Shown: positions 8,463 to 17,114, counted from the stretch's first letter. The stretch is 64,000 nt of DNA from Anoxybacillus tengchongensis (GCF_014201585.1 NZ_JACHES010000004.1:165955-229954), one strand, 5' to 3'. Numbers and translations: made by a program. The notes: a model not told the origin generated them from the letters alone.

Positions 8463-9389
8463 TTATTTTCGTACCTTTTCTAAAAATGCTAACATTTTAT
8501 GAATATATTCCTCTTTATACATGTCAAAACTTTTCACATGTTTCGCTTTTTCGGTGAGCCAAAGTTCAAATACGTCCGGATGTTTGTTGTACATGTTTAC
8601 GCTTTCTTTGTATGGAATGGACGGATCGGCTTTACTATGAATAAATAAAATCGGGCGTGGGGCAATTGCATCGACCGCTTTGATCGGCACCGACTCCGCT
8701 GGGTCTAAATCGGTAATCATCGGAATAAGGGTAATGATTAAATACGTAAACGGCACGTTCGGCAAGTTTGTCCATACAGGCATATATGTCCGCAAATATC
8801 CTTCTAAATCGCTAAACGGACTGTCCGCAATAACCGCCTTCACATCTTTATCCATTCCCGCGGCTAAAATCGACGTTACTGCTCCCATGGAAACTCCATA
8901 CAGAACAATCGGTTCGGAGTAGTGTTGTTTCGCATATTCAATCACACCAAGCAAATCATATTTTTCTTTCGCGCCAATCGTTGTCATATCTCCTTCTGAT
9001 TCGCCGCTTGCGCGAAAATCAAACATAATGACGCGATATCCTTCGTCTGTTAGTGCTTTAGCAATTGGCAAAAACGGCACGTTCGGCTCGTAGCGATTGC
9101 CGCCATAACCGTGCGAAAAAATAACGGTCATTTTCGCTCGTTTTGTCGGCTCGATCACCCAACCTTTCAGCTTCAATCCGCCATCTTTGCTTATAAACGT
9201 AACATTGTCATAAGCCATACCGTAAGCTGCTGGCGTTTCTACGACCGCTTTTCGCTCTTTATGCGTCAAATTCCAGCCGACGTAAATCGAAATGGCAACA
9301 CACGCAATCGCCGCAAGTAACAACACACCAATAAACGATGGTACAAGCCACTTTTTTGTCTTACGTTGCCTTTCTACCTGTATTTGCAT
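8463..9389 (-). CDS. Membrane-anchored alpha/beta hydrolase
   Basis: Serine hydrolase of the alpha/beta fold (308 aa). One N-terminal membrane helix (about residues 14-38) anchors it with the catalytic domain outside. The nucleophile elbow is GVSMGA, the oxyanion segment HGYGGN near residue 94, the acid probably D in SKADPSIPY near 256, and the histidine in AKHVKSF near 284. This layout matches the BAAT/acyl-transferase-like and YqkD-type hydrolases of Bacillus. The frame begins with a GTG at 9398; ATG 9389 sits at the right distance from GAGAGGTGA. The substrate is unknown. It is divergent from the hemolysin-III gene. Confidence 0.8.
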   Translation of the reverse strand: MQIQVERQRKTKKWLVPSFIGVLLLAAIACVAISIYVGWNLTHKERKAVVETPAAYGMAYDNVTFISKDGGLKLKGWVIEPTKRAKMTVIFSHGYGGNRYEPNVPFLPIAKALTDEGYRVIMFDFRASGESEGDMTTIGAKEKYDLLGVIEYAKQHYSEPIVLYGVSMGAVTSILAAGMDKDVKAVIADSPFSDLEGYLRTYMPVWTNLPNVPFTYLIITLIPMITDLDPAESVPIKAVDAIAPRPILFIHSKADPSIPYKESVNMYNKHPDVFELWLTEKAKHVKSFDMYKEEYIHKMLAFLEKVRK

Positions 9390-9512
9390 CGTCCTCACCT
9401 CTCTTTTTTTTCCATTATATCGCGAGCAAAAACAATAATGAATAAAAATGTACGATATGTATGTATATGTGGTAGAATAAATAAAATGTCTTTAACGAAA
9501 GGAATGAAATCA

Positions 9513-10151
9513 TTGGCTTTTACGCACACATTTACGAAAGAAGAAGAAATCGTTCATGCGATTACTCATGGGGTTGGAGCGGTATTTAGCATTGTAGCGC
9601 TCGTTGTGCTTACCGTTTTTGCATCACTAAACGGAAACGCATGGCACGTTGTGAGCGTTGCGCTGTTTGGTAGCACGATGCTTCTCTTGTATTTGTCGTC
9701 GACAATTGTGCACGCGTTGCCGGAAGGACGCTGGAAACGGTTGTTTGAAATTTTCGACCATTCGGCGATTTACTTTTTTATCGCAGGTACGTATACGCCG
9801 TTTTTATTTTTAGCAGTGAAAGGTGCGATTGGTTGGACGTTATTTGGCATCGTCTGGGGTCTGGCATTTGTCGGGACAGTATTTAAATGCTTTTTCGTCA
9901 ATCGCTTTTTATATACATCGACAATCATTTATGTGGTGATGGGCTGGTTGGTTGTGTTTGCATGGAAACCGCTCATTTCTAGCCTTTCGTTGGAAGGTGT
10001 CGTCTATTTAGTCATTGGTGGGATTTTATACACGATCGGTGCAATTTTTTACGTATGGCGAGGATTTAAATTTCACCATGCGGTTTGGCACTTGTTTGTA
10101 TTAGGGGGAACTGTTGCTCATTTTTTAGCGGTGTTTGTTTTGCTCAATTAA
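9513..10151 (+). CDS. Hemolysin III / PAQR-like membrane protein
   Basis: Seven-helix membrane protein of the HlyIII/YqfA family (212 aa). Conserved family features are EEIVHAITHG near the start, LSSTIVHALPEG, FEIFDHSAIY and the C-terminal HHAVWHLFVLGG, whose histidines likely bind a metal as in PAQR receptors. The frame is open back to 9366, but the only good ribosome site, AAAGGA at 9498-9503, serves the TTG at 9513, and this fits the usual N-terminus of the family. ATG 9486 or 9504 are alternatives. The true role is uncertain; the hemolysin name is historical. Confidence 0.8.
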   Translation: MAFTHTFTKEEEIVHAITHGVGAVFSIVALVVLTVFASLNGNAWHVVSVALFGSTMLLLYLSSTIVHALPEGRWKRLFEIFDHSAIYFFIAGTYTPFLFLAVKGAIGWTLFGIVWGLAFVGTVFKCFFVNRFLYTSTIIYVVMGWLVVFAWKPLISSLSLEGVVYLVIGGILYTIGAIFYVWRGFKFHHAVWHLFVLGGTVAHFLAVFVLLN

Positions 10152-10256
10152 AGAAAAAAGAATGAATGATCACCTATCCTTGTTATATAGATGTACTTTG
10201 TAGCTTTAATCTGAGCAATCATGATTTTTTCGATTCTCGAGCAATCGAACAACACC

Positions 10257-10288
10257 GCTCCCCAGACAAATGGATTTGTCAGGGGAGC
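10257..10288. other. Isolated inverted repeat in a 280-bp gap
   Basis: GCTCCCCAGACAAAT and ATTTGTCAGGGGAGC pair along 15 bases with one mismatch and a two-base loop. No T-run follows, so it is not a standard terminator. It lies between the hemolysin-III gene and the sporulation-type cluster. The rest of the gap 10152-10387 holds nothing else I recognise. Confidence 0.5.
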
Positions 10289-10387
10289 ATTCACCGTTAA
10301 CGAATACCTTAAAACATTTTAGAGGATACCAAACCATTTTTACAAATTTACATGAATATCCAATCAACCTACTCTTTACTTCAATAT

Positions 10388-10415
10388 ACATAGTATTGTA
10401 TTAAGTCATATAAAA
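10388..10415 (+). promoter_or_regulatory. Possible mother-cell (SigK/SigE-type) promoter
   Basis: ACA, a 16-bp spacer and CATATAAAA resemble the SigK pattern (AC at -35, CATAnnnTA at -10), 20 bp before the SPOCS gene. One -10 position differs. The proposal rests partly on the sporulation-type genes that follow. Confidence 0.4.
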
Positions 10416-10434
10416 CAAAGGAGCGATCAATAAC

Positions 10435-11355
10435 ATGAATAATGGTTTTTTAAGGGATTTTGTCCAAATCATCGGAATTGCCTCCCCTTCCACATTTCCT
10501 GTTATAGGAAATTTAAATCCACATACGCAGTTTGTTGTTCAAGAACAATTAACAATCCCAGATGCAAAACCAGATGTGGAACAAGTGAATACATTATTAA
10601 TTGAAGCGGTCGTTACGGAAACAAAAAATATTTTTACGCCTGTAGGAGTAAAAGTAGTTATTGATGGTGTATTACGGCAAAAAGTCATTTATACAGCTGA
10701 TGTTCCGGAGCAATCTGTTCATTCTGCCCATTTTGAACATCCTTTTTGTGCGTTTATTAACATCCCTTTAGACGTTCCACAAGGTCTCACTGTCCAACAA
10801 TATTTGTCATCTCTCGGTCTCTCTTTAAATGATATTTTAGATGGTCCTGTACAAGTGTTAATTGAAGATGTAGAAATACAAATGTTAGATCCTAGAACAA
10901 TTAGCAAATGTGTCGTATTGTTTGCCTACACAACAATAAAACCTCTTCTTTCTTCGTGTGACTGTTCATTCGTTGACACATTAACAGCTAATGGTGTGGA
11001 TATTACATTAAACGGCTTGGGGGTTACTGCGGACGTTTCTTTAGATATTAGTTTGTGTGAAGGATGCAATCCGACAAATAACGGAATTTCCTTAAATGTC
11101 ACTGTTCCACTGCTAGGCACAATTAGTTTGAATGTGAATAGCTCTCAAATTACTCAAGTACTGTGTGAAAACAATGTCCTTACTGTATCTGGTACCGGTA
11201 GCGTACTCGGTTTATTATCAGGTGTATTAAACTTCACGTTGACAATTAACGCTACTGCAGGAACTGTTACACTACAACTTCGTGATCCAATTACAAATCT
11301 TGTCGTACTCTCTATCCCATTAACAGGTTTAACATTAACAATTGCACAATGCTAA
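10435..11355 (+). CDS. SPOCS (DUF3794) protein with a C-terminal beta-rich extension
   Basis: Protein of 306 aa. Residues 1-175 are a SPOCS/DUF3794 domain, the module of SipL and other sporulation proteins; typical segments are LTIPDAKPDVEQVNTL, VLRQKVIYTAD and SVHSAHFEHPFCAFI. Residues 180-306 are a Thr/Val/Leu/Asn-rich stretch with alternating hydrophobic residues and four cysteines, suggesting beta strands. It has no signal peptide or membrane segment. The downstream paralogue lacks this extension. A spore-coat or assembly role is inferred from the domain, the SigK-like promoter and the cluster. AAAGGAG lies before the ATG. Confidence 0.75.
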   Translation: MNNGFLRDFVQIIGIASPSTFPVIGNLNPHTQFVVQEQLTIPDAKPDVEQVNTLLIEAVVTETKNIFTPVGVKVVIDGVLRQKVIYTADVPEQSVHSAHFEHPFCAFINIPLDVPQGLTVQQYLSSLGLSLNDILDGPVQVLIEDVEIQMLDPRTISKCVVLFAYTTIKPLLSSCDCSFVDTLTANGVDITLNGLGVTADVSLDISLCEGCNPTNNGISLNVTVPLLGTISLNVNSSQITQVLCENNVLTVSGTGSVLGLLSGVLNFTLTINATAGTVTLQLRDPITNLVVLSIPLTGLTLTIAQC

Positions 11356-11378
11356 ATAAAAGAAAGGATGAATGTTTT

Positions 11379-11912
11379 ATGAATGATGGTGTATTAAATA
11401 ACTTTGTTCAAATTATTGGTATTACCCCTCCATCTGAATTCCCTTTTGTCGGTCCGTTAAATCCAAACAATCAAATCGCGGTTCAAGAAAAGTTAACGAT
11501 TCCTGCCGCAAAACCAGATGTGGAGCAAATCAATACATTGTTAATTGAAGCGGTCATTACAGGTACGCGTAATATTTTCACCCCCATCGGTGTAAAAGTT
11601 GTTGTCGAAGGGGTATTACGTCAAAAAATTATTTATACAGCTAACGTTCCACAACAATCTGTTCATTCCGCTCACTTTGAACAACCATTTTGCTCTTTTA
11701 TCAACATTCCACTTAACATCCCTGCTGGCGTTACAGTTAACCAACTTCTTGCTTCTGTTGGCTTATCTATTAACAATATTCTTGCCGGACCTGTGCAAGT
11801 TTTTATCGAAGATGTTGAAATAAACTTAACTGATCCTCGCACAGTTCATAAGTGTGTAATTTTATTCTTATATACATCACTCAATCCGTCATTACAATCT
11901 ATATTGCGTTAA
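11379..11912 (+). CDS. SPOCS (DUF3794) protein
   Basis: Protein of 177 aa consisting of one SPOCS domain, about two-thirds identical by eye to the N-terminal part of its upstream neighbour (for example SVHSAHFEQPFCSFINIPL). It is therefore a tandem duplicate without the C-terminal extension. The frame is open from 11349, but ATG 11379 is served by GAAAGGATGA. It lies 23 bp after its neighbour and is probably co-transcribed, ending at a hairpin. A sporulation role is inferred. Confidence 0.75.
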   Translation: MNDGVLNNFVQIIGITPPSEFPFVGPLNPNNQIAVQEKLTIPAAKPDVEQINTLLIEAVITGTRNIFTPIGVKVVVEGVLRQKIIYTANVPQQSVHSAHFEQPFCSFINIPLNIPAGVTVNQLLASVGLSINNILAGPVQVFIEDVEINLTDPRTVHKCVILFLYTSLNPSLQSILR

Positions 11913-11922
11913 ACAAAATATG

Positions 11923-11950
11923 AAGGATGTCCCGTTGTGGGCATCCTTTC
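11923..11950 (+). terminator. Terminator after the two SPOCS paralogues
   Basis: AAGGATGTCCC and GGGCATCCTTT pair with one bulge; T-rich sequence follows. Confidence 0.7.
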
Positions 11951-12142
11951 TATGTAAGGGCTGCATTTCTCTATATAAGTGTAGCGTTAACATGATCAAT
12001 TCTTAATTTTCGACAGTCGAAAAAAATGAAGTTAAACTTCCCGATTGTAGGTATATGAGATAATACTTTTATTTTTATCAAAGGACACGCGCAAATTAGT
12101 ACCCTTACACATACGAAAAAAATAACGAGAGGAGGAGAGTAT

Positions 12143-12604
12143 ATGAAATTTGATCATGAACGCCTAACCATTTATGTTGGAATTGCAGAAAGGGATGAAT
12201 TTCCATCCTGTCCACTCACCTATAAGCAATTCACTGTAACTGAAAAACTAATCGTCCCAAAAATAAAGCCAGATATCGAAAAAGTTATAAAAGTCATGGC
12301 TACCATCCATATTCATGACGCAAAAATCATCCGATCCCCATATGATACTAAAATCCTAGTAAATGGTCATATCAAACAGATCATTATGTACACAGCGAGA
12401 AAACTTGATCAACCTGTGCATACATTTCACGCATCTACTTCATTTTGTGAAATGGTCATATTACCTTCAGATGTTTGTTTATCAAACGTAAAAGTCGAAG
12501 GTTTTCTTGAAGATATGCACATTTTCCATGAAACAGCTCGAAAAGTGCACATTTGTAAAGTTGTGTGTCTAGTTGTTACGGAAGAAGAAAAATGTTGCTC
12601 CTAA
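12143..12604 (+). CDS. SPOCS (DUF3794) protein, short divergent form
   Basis: Protein of 153 aa with a recognisable SPOCS pattern: FTVTEKLIVPKIKPDIEKV, then ILVNGHIKQIIMYTA and PVHTFHASTSFCEMV. It ends with a Cys-Cys pair. A strong AGGAGGAG site precedes the ATG. The 230 bp before it contain CATACGAAA at 12110-12118, a weak SigK/SigE-like -10 without a well-placed -35. Role inferred as sporulation or coat, from the family and neighbours. Confidence 0.65.
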   Translation: MKFDHERLTIYVGIAERDEFPSCPLTYKQFTVTEKLIVPKIKPDIEKVIKVMATIHIHDAKIIRSPYDTKILVNGHIKQIIMYTARKLDQPVHTFHASTSFCEMVILPSDVCLSNVKVEGFLEDMHIFHETARKVHICKVVCLVVTEEEKCCS

Positions 12605-12619
12605 TCAACTTCTGCCCTT

Positions 12620-12646
12620 ACCATTTTTAATCTTCTTCATAATATA
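12620..12646 (+). promoter_or_regulatory. SigK-like promoter of the Cys/His-rich gene
   Basis: ACC, a 15-bp spacer and CATAATATA, which fits the SigK -10 consensus CATAnnnTA exactly. It lies 26 bp before the start codon. Confidence 0.5.
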
Positions 12647-12671
12647 AATAACGCGAGAGGGAGGTGAAAAA

Positions 12672-12911
12672 GTGGGAAAAAAACATATTCACATATATGT
12701 CGGCAGCCAATGTTGTTCACAACAGCATCTTCCTTATTACAATCATTGTCCAAATCGTTGTCACCATTATAGAATTAACTTCCATTGTTCTTGCCATTAC
12801 ACACCTCAAAAAAAACATTGTAAAAAACGTCATAATACATGCTATGAAAATCATCAATATAAAAATAAAGACTATGTATGCCCTTGTTGTAACGAAGACG
12901 ATGATGAATAA
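12672..12911 (+). CDS. Small Cys/His-rich protein, probable spore-coat component
   Basis: Protein of 79 aa with 11 cysteines and 11 histidines, many tyrosines and asparagines, and an acidic EDDDE tail. It has no hydrophobic segment. GTG 12672 is served by GGGAGGTG; the longer overlapping frame from 12664 starts inside that site and is rejected. The composition resembles small cross-linked coat or metal-binding proteins, but I recognise no named family. The exact SigK-like -10 upstream and the flanking SPOCS genes support mother-cell expression. Confidence 0.65.
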   Translation: MGKKHIHIYVGSQCCSQQHLPYYNHCPNRCHHYRINFHCSCHYTPQKKHCKKRHNTCYENHQYKNKDYVCPCCNEDDDE

Positions 12912-12931
12912 AAAACTACAGGAGGATGAGA

Positions 12932-13447
12932 ATGATGAAAAAAATAGGAATTACACCTGATCATTTGTATCCAATCGGTTGCACTCCATTTTTCCTTTAT
13001 GAAACTGATTCTATCGTTCTTCATCCTCCTCAACCACCTCATTTGCGTACAATTGAAGTAATTATCTCTATATCTATGGATCGAAAAAAGGCATTACAAA
13101 CTCCCACAGGAAAAAAATTGATTTTTTTAGGAAAAAAACATTTTCGAATAAATTACGAAACAACCAACCATACGATCTCAGTAGTCGAACTTTCGACCCC
13201 ACTTAGTATTACAGTCCTTCAATGTGAACACATACATGATATTTTTGTTGCTATTGAGGATATAGACGTGATGAAGTCGCACAAACGCTTATTATTTGTA
13301 TATGCCTTTTTATGTGTCATTCCGATTAACTTAAGAGATAACTGTATTTGCTCAAATCCACCGAAATCACCAATAATCTCTGTACCAAATACTAAAAATA
13401 ACTTATACTTGTCTCCTAACATTCAAAACATATTAAAAAATCAATGA
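12932..13447 (+). CDS. Divergent SPOCS-like protein
   Basis: Protein of 171 aa. The core TPTGKKLIFLGKKHFRINYET and DIFVAIEDIDVMKSHKRLLF (shortened: FVAIEDIDV) follows the strand order of SPOCS domains, but identity to the neighbours is low. The C-terminal 30 residues are Asn/Ser/Pro-rich. The ribosome site AGGAGG overlaps an ATG at 12926, so ATG 12932 or 12935 is the start. It begins 20 bp after the Cys/His-rich gene and is probably in the same transcript. Confidence 0.6.
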   Translation: MMKKIGITPDHLYPIGCTPFFLYETDSIVLHPPQPPHLRTIEVIISISMDRKKALQTPTGKKLIFLGKKHFRINYETTNHTISVVELSTPLSITVLQCEHIHDIFVAIEDIDVMKSHKRLLFVYAFLCVIPINLRDNCICSNPPKSPIISVPNTKNNLYLSPNIQNILKNQ

Positions 13448-13465
13448 GCCGGCTTATTGCCGGCT
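13447..13465. terminator. Hairpin between convergent genes
   Basis: AGCCGGC, a five-base loop and GCCGGCT overlap the end of the SPOCS-like gene, three bases before the stop of the acyl-CoA dehydrogenase. The T-run is weak. Confidence 0.6.
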
Positions 13466-13467
13466 TA

Positions 13468-15138
13468 TTATACTCCCACTTCTTTCGTTTCACTCATGAT
13501 CACATCAAAATAATGGACAGCTAGCATCTCTTGATCAAATAAATCGCATCCCCAAATATGCTGTAAGAAAAGGCGGGCGATGATTTGTTTTCGTTCGCTT
13601 TCTTCCGCTTCTTTTAACGCGACGACGCTTAAATACAAGTCACAAAGGCGGTTGGCGATTTTTTTGGCGTGATACGTTTGTACGTCTTCTCGTTGACCGT
13701 GCAATTGTTTTAGCGATTGTATGAGTTCGTTCAGCCCGCTTTCGACCGGTGTAGCAAATGCGCGTATTTCGCCAGGGAGTGCAGCGAGTTGCTCGCTTAT
13801 TGTTTGAATAAACGTTTCATGGACGCGATATTTACGGATGAGGCGCAGCACTTCAAGCCCTAAAATGTTTGCTGTTCCTTCCCAGACGGTCAATACTTGG
13901 GCATCGCGAAGCAAGCGCGGGGTGACAAAGTCTTCAATGTAGCCGTTTCCGCCGTGCATTTCAATCGCTTCATGGGCAAATGCAATCGCTTCTTCTGCTG
14001 TTCGCATTTTTAAAAGCGCAATTAACAAGCGGTTCCATGCTTTCTCTTGTTCAGATGCTTGCCCTGGCGTGCGCATCACACGGTCAAAAAAGGAAATGAG
14101 CTCAAAACAAGCGCTCGTTTGTACTTCTTGGCGCGCCGTTAAGTTCGCCAATGTTTCTTTTACCATCGGATACGATGTAAGTGTATGCCCAAACGCTTGA
14201 CGATTGACTGCGTATTGCTTCGCCTCCTCTAGCGCCCGCTTCATAATGCCAATCGAAGCGACGGCATTGCAGACGCGCGATAAATTAAGCGCTTCCATCA
14301 TATAATAAAACCCTTTTTTTGCATCGCCAATTAAATAAGCTTTTGCCCCTTCAAATACGACTTCCGCCGACGGCACAGCGCGAACACCAAGTTTATCTTT
14401 TAAACGCCGAATGTGAATGCCGTTTAATGTGCCATCGTCGTTGCGCCACGGTACTAAAAATAAACTAAGCCCTTTCGTCCCCGCCTCGCTTCCGGCGATG
14501 CGGGCAAGCACTAACGCAACCCCGCACATGCCGGCGTTGCTAGCAAAATATTTTTCTCCGTAAATTTCATAATGATCACCGCATAAAACAGCGCGCACTT
14601 CATTGGCGCCAACGTCCGAACCGCCTTGCCGCTCCGTTAAAAACGTCGCTCCTTCATACAGCTCGACTTCGCCAGTAGAAATGACGTGCGGCAAATATTT
14701 CGCTTTGATTCGTTCATCCGCAAAATGCTCTAATACATATGCAGTCGCCATTGTTAACGTCACCGGGCAATAAAACCCTGGTTCGACTTGCGATAGCAAA
14801 TAGCCCTGCGCATATGAATAAATGTAGTTGCCAACACGGCCAAGCGCAGGAATCGGCTTATGGACATAGCCGACAATCCCCGTTTCGTACGTTTCTTTTA
14901 CTGTTTGTTTGTACCCTTCGTTCACCCATATTTCGGAAATGTCGTTGCCAAAGCGGTCGTATTTGATCAGCCGCGGCTGTCCTTCGCGATCCGTATGTAC
15001 CGCGCGCCGGTCGATATCGGTCATACAGCGTTGCCAAAACTTCTCTAACTCTTCTTCTGCGTACACATAAAACTCTTTATCTAAATATTTTTTTAAATTG
15101 GCAAATAAGTTCGGATCAACTTCTCGTAGCTGTTTCAT
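13468..15138 (-). CDS. Acyl-CoA dehydrogenase, AidB-like
   Basis: FAD flavoenzyme of the acyl-CoA dehydrogenase superfamily, 556 aa, longer than the usual 380. The segment TFLTERQGGSDVGANE, the substrate loop and VWEGTANILGLEVLR with the catalytic Glu place it in the AidB/long-chain subgroup with an extra helical C-terminal domain (about 430-556). It overlaps the acyl-CoA ligase gene by 23 bp and forms an operon with it and a MerR regulator. It likely oxidises the CoA ester made by the ligase and passes electrons to ETF. The substrate is unknown; a branched- or medium-chain acid is plausible given the LiuR-like control. Confidence 0.85.
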   Translation of the reverse strand: MKQLREVDPNLFANLKKYLDKEFYVYAEEELEKFWQRCMTDIDRRAVHTDREGQPRLIKYDRFGNDISEIWVNEGYKQTVKETYETGIVGYVHKPIPALGRVGNYIYSYAQGYLLSQVEPGFYCPVTLTMATAYVLEHFADERIKAKYLPHVISTGEVELYEGATFLTERQGGSDVGANEVRAVLCGDHYEIYGEKYFASNAGMCGVALVLARIAGSEAGTKGLSLFLVPWRNDDGTLNGIHIRRLKDKLGVRAVPSAEVVFEGAKAYLIGDAKKGFYYMMEALNLSRVCNAVASIGIMKRALEEAKQYAVNRQAFGHTLTSYPMVKETLANLTARQEVQTSACFELISFFDRVMRTPGQASEQEKAWNRLLIALLKMRTAEEAIAFAHEAIEMHGGNGYIEDFVTPRLLRDAQVLTVWEGTANILGLEVLRLIRKYRVHETFIQTISEQLAALPGEIRAFATPVESGLNELIQSLKQLHGQREDVQTYHAKKIANRLCDLYLSVVALKEAEESERKQIIARLFLQHIWGCDLFDQEMLAVHYFDVIMSETKEVGV

Positions 15139-16645
15139 TATGCATCCCTCTCAATACTTGTTTTAATATTTTTCCTGTCGCATTGCGCGGGAGTTCAGGA
15201 ATGACTTCGTATAGTTTTGGAATTTTATAGTCTGCAAGTTGACTAGAGAGAAAACGTTTACATTCTTCAGCAAGCTGCTCGATCGGCTCTGTCGTGACAA
15301 CAAACGCTTTGACCGTTTCCCCCCATTCCGGATGAGGCACACCAACTACTGCCACATCAACAATCGCTGGGTGTAGCTTTAGCGCATCTTCCACTTCTTT
15401 CGGGTAAACGTTCACCCCGCCAGAAATGATCATATCTTTTTTCCGATCAACGATCCAAATGTACCCGTCTTCGTCACGGCGCGCTAAATCGCCTGTATAT
15501 AGCCAGCCGTTTTTTACCGTTTCCGCTGTTTTTTCTTCGTCTTTATAATAGCCTTTCATTGTTCCTTCTCCAGCTAAGATGATTTCACCAACCTCGCCAG
15601 GCGGAACTTCTTTGCCGTGTTCGTCGACAATTTTTACTTCGCAATGAAGGGCGGCATCTTTGCCAACACTTCCTGCCTTTGTCGCATGTTCTTCCGGTGA
15701 TAAATACGTTCCGTTCGGTCCAGCTTCCGTTAATCCATACAAACACATCAGTCGATTCGTACGAAACTGTTTAGCGACAAATTGCACTTCATTTGCCGAC
15801 AACGGTGCGCCGCCATACGTCCAATATTGGACGGACGATAAATCGTATTCGTGAAGACGTGAATGTTTTGCGGTAAGTAAATAAGCGACTGGCGCTCCGA
15901 AAAAGTGGGTAATTTCGTGTTTCGTGATTAGTTGTAACAATGCTTCCGGGGAAAACGTTGGTGATAACACATGGGTGGCCCCGACGTACATACCGCCGCC
16001 AAAAAATAAATGAAGCGGTGCGGAATGGCTGAGTGGCATCATGTGCAACAGGCGGCTATGCTTATCCATTTTCGTCTCTAGCGCCATCATCGTTGCGACA
16101 GCGAAAATATTACGCGCTGTAAACAACACTCCTTTTGGTTTACCAGTCGTTCCGGATGTGTATAAAATCGTCGTTTCGTCATCTTCATTCAACGGACAAA
16201 CAATTGGGGAAGCATCGCCGGTTGCAATGAGTTGCGTGAGCGAACGCCAACCGTCTGCCGCTTCCCCTGTTTTCACCCAAATGACGTCAACCGTACGAAC
16301 AAGCGAGGCAAGTTCCTGATAAATCCAATCGTGTGCGATCACTGCTTTTGCTTCGCTATGTTCGATAATGTATTGTACTTCTTGCGCTGTTAACCGCGCA
16401 TTGACTGGTACGATGATCGCGCCAAGGCGCAAGACGGCAAAATACGCATATACAAATTCTTTCGTATTTGGCATATATAATACGACTTTATCGCCTCGTT
16501 TGATGCCAAGTGAAGCAAGCGAAGAAGCGAGCCGATTGACTGTATCGTCTACTTCTTGATAAGAAAGCGACACGTCACCATCAATTAGTGCTACTTTGTT
16601 CCGAAACTTTCGTGCATTGCGCGCTAACAACTCAGAAATGTTCAT
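15116..16645 (-). CDS. Fatty-acid/acyl-CoA ligase
   Basis: AMP-forming acyl-CoA synthetase of the ANL family (509 aa). Motifs are YTSGTTGKPKGV near residue 165, YGLTEAGPNGTY near 305, TGDLARRDEDGYIWIVDRKKD near 390 (shortened: YTGDLARRDEDGY) and the C-terminal lysine in PRNATGKILK. It activates a carboxylic acid to its CoA thioester in the cytoplasm. ATG 16645 overlaps the TGA of the MerR gene (ATGA), and its own end overlaps the dehydrogenase, so the three are translationally coupled. Substrate chain length cannot be told. Confidence 0.9.
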   Translation of the reverse strand: MNISELLARNARKFRNKVALIDGDVSLSYQEVDDTVNRLASSLASLGIKRGDKVVLYMPNTKEFVYAYFAVLRLGAIIVPVNARLTAQEVQYIIEHSEAKAVIAHDWIYQELASLVRTVDVIWVKTGEAADGWRSLTQLIATGDASPIVCPLNEDDETTILYTSGTTGKPKGVLFTARNIFAVATMMALETKMDKHSRLLHMMPLSHSAPLHLFFGGGMYVGATHVLSPTFSPEALLQLITKHEITHFFGAPVAYLLTAKHSRLHEYDLSSVQYWTYGGAPLSANEVQFVAKQFRTNRLMCLYGLTEAGPNGTYLSPEEHATKAGSVGKDAALHCEVKIVDEHGKEVPPGEVGEIILAGEGTMKGYYKDEEKTAETVKNGWLYTGDLARRDEDGYIWIVDRKKDMIISGGVNVYPKEVEDALKLHPAIVDVAVVGVPHPEWGETVKAFVVTTEPIEQLAEECKRFLSSQLADYKIPKLYEVIPELPRNATGKILKQVLRGMHNETATRS

Positions 16646-17028
16646 TCGGTTTCCTCCAATTTTTGTAATCGTTCACGAAAATCCGCCAAAATTGACTCCA
16701 TTTCTTGTTTTAACTGCATTAAGTCCTCAATCCGCTCCGTCACCTCCTTTAACTTTTGCTCACCGTATGCAATTGTTTTTTCCAGTTGTTTTCGACCGGT
16801 GCGATCATTGTCAAACAAACTAATCATTTCATGGATTTCTTCTAACGAAAAACCGAACCGTTTGCCGCGTAAAATGAGCTTTAGCACCGCTCGGTCTTTT
16901 TTCGTATACAATCGCTGGCCCGAATCGGTGCGAATGGGTGAAATGAGCCCACGTTCCTCATAATAGCGAATCGTTCGTGTGCTAATATCAAACTGCTCAG
17001 CCAGTTGGGAGATCGTATAATAGTTCAT
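16642..17028 (-). CDS. MerR-family regulator, LiuR-like
   Basis: Regulator of 128 aa with an N-terminal winged helix (YYTISQLAEQFDISTRTIRYY; shortened: ISTRTIRYYEERGLISP) and a dimerising coiled coil. It lacks the cysteines of metal-sensing MerR proteins. The related LiuR regulators control leucine/isovalerate and fatty-acid catabolism. The frame begins at a GTG (17037), but ATG 17028 is correctly spaced from AAGGTGG. It is the first gene of the operon with the ligase and dehydrogenase, and its own promoter contains a LiuR-like palindrome, so autoregulation is likely. Confidence 0.85.
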   Translation of the reverse strand: MNYYTISQLAEQFDISTRTIRYYEERGLISPIRTDSGQRLYTKKDRAVLKLILRGKRFGFSLEEIHEMISLFDNDRTGRKQLEKTIAYGEQKLKEVTERIEDLMQLKQEMESILADFRERLQKLEETE

Positions 17029-17062
17029 CGCTTCCACCTTTATTTTTAATTTTCTGAATTTT

Positions 17063-17091
17063 ATTTTAGTTTACGTTTACGTAAAAGTCAA
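17063..17091 (-). promoter_or_regulatory. Promoter with LiuR-type operator in the spacer
   Basis: On the minus strand TTGACT, exactly 17 bp, then TAAAAT. The spacer contains TTTACGTAAACGTAAA (17070-17085) with symmetric arms TTTACGT and ACGTAAA, matching the known LiuR motif. A regulator bound here would sit directly between the -35 and -10. Confidence 0.8.
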
Positions 17092-17114
17092 TAAGAAAAG
17101 AGGCGCACGCCTTT

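Noticed and set aside
10206..10391. 61-aa minus-strand frame in the gap before the SPOCS cluster
   Set aside because: No ribosome site, crosses an inverted repeat and the probable promoter, and no family resemblance.
12664..12960. 98-aa hydrophobic frame overlapping the Cys/His-rich gene
   Set aside because: Its start lies within the ribosome site that serves GTG 12672, and it runs over the start of the next gene; the Cys/His-rich frame has the better context.
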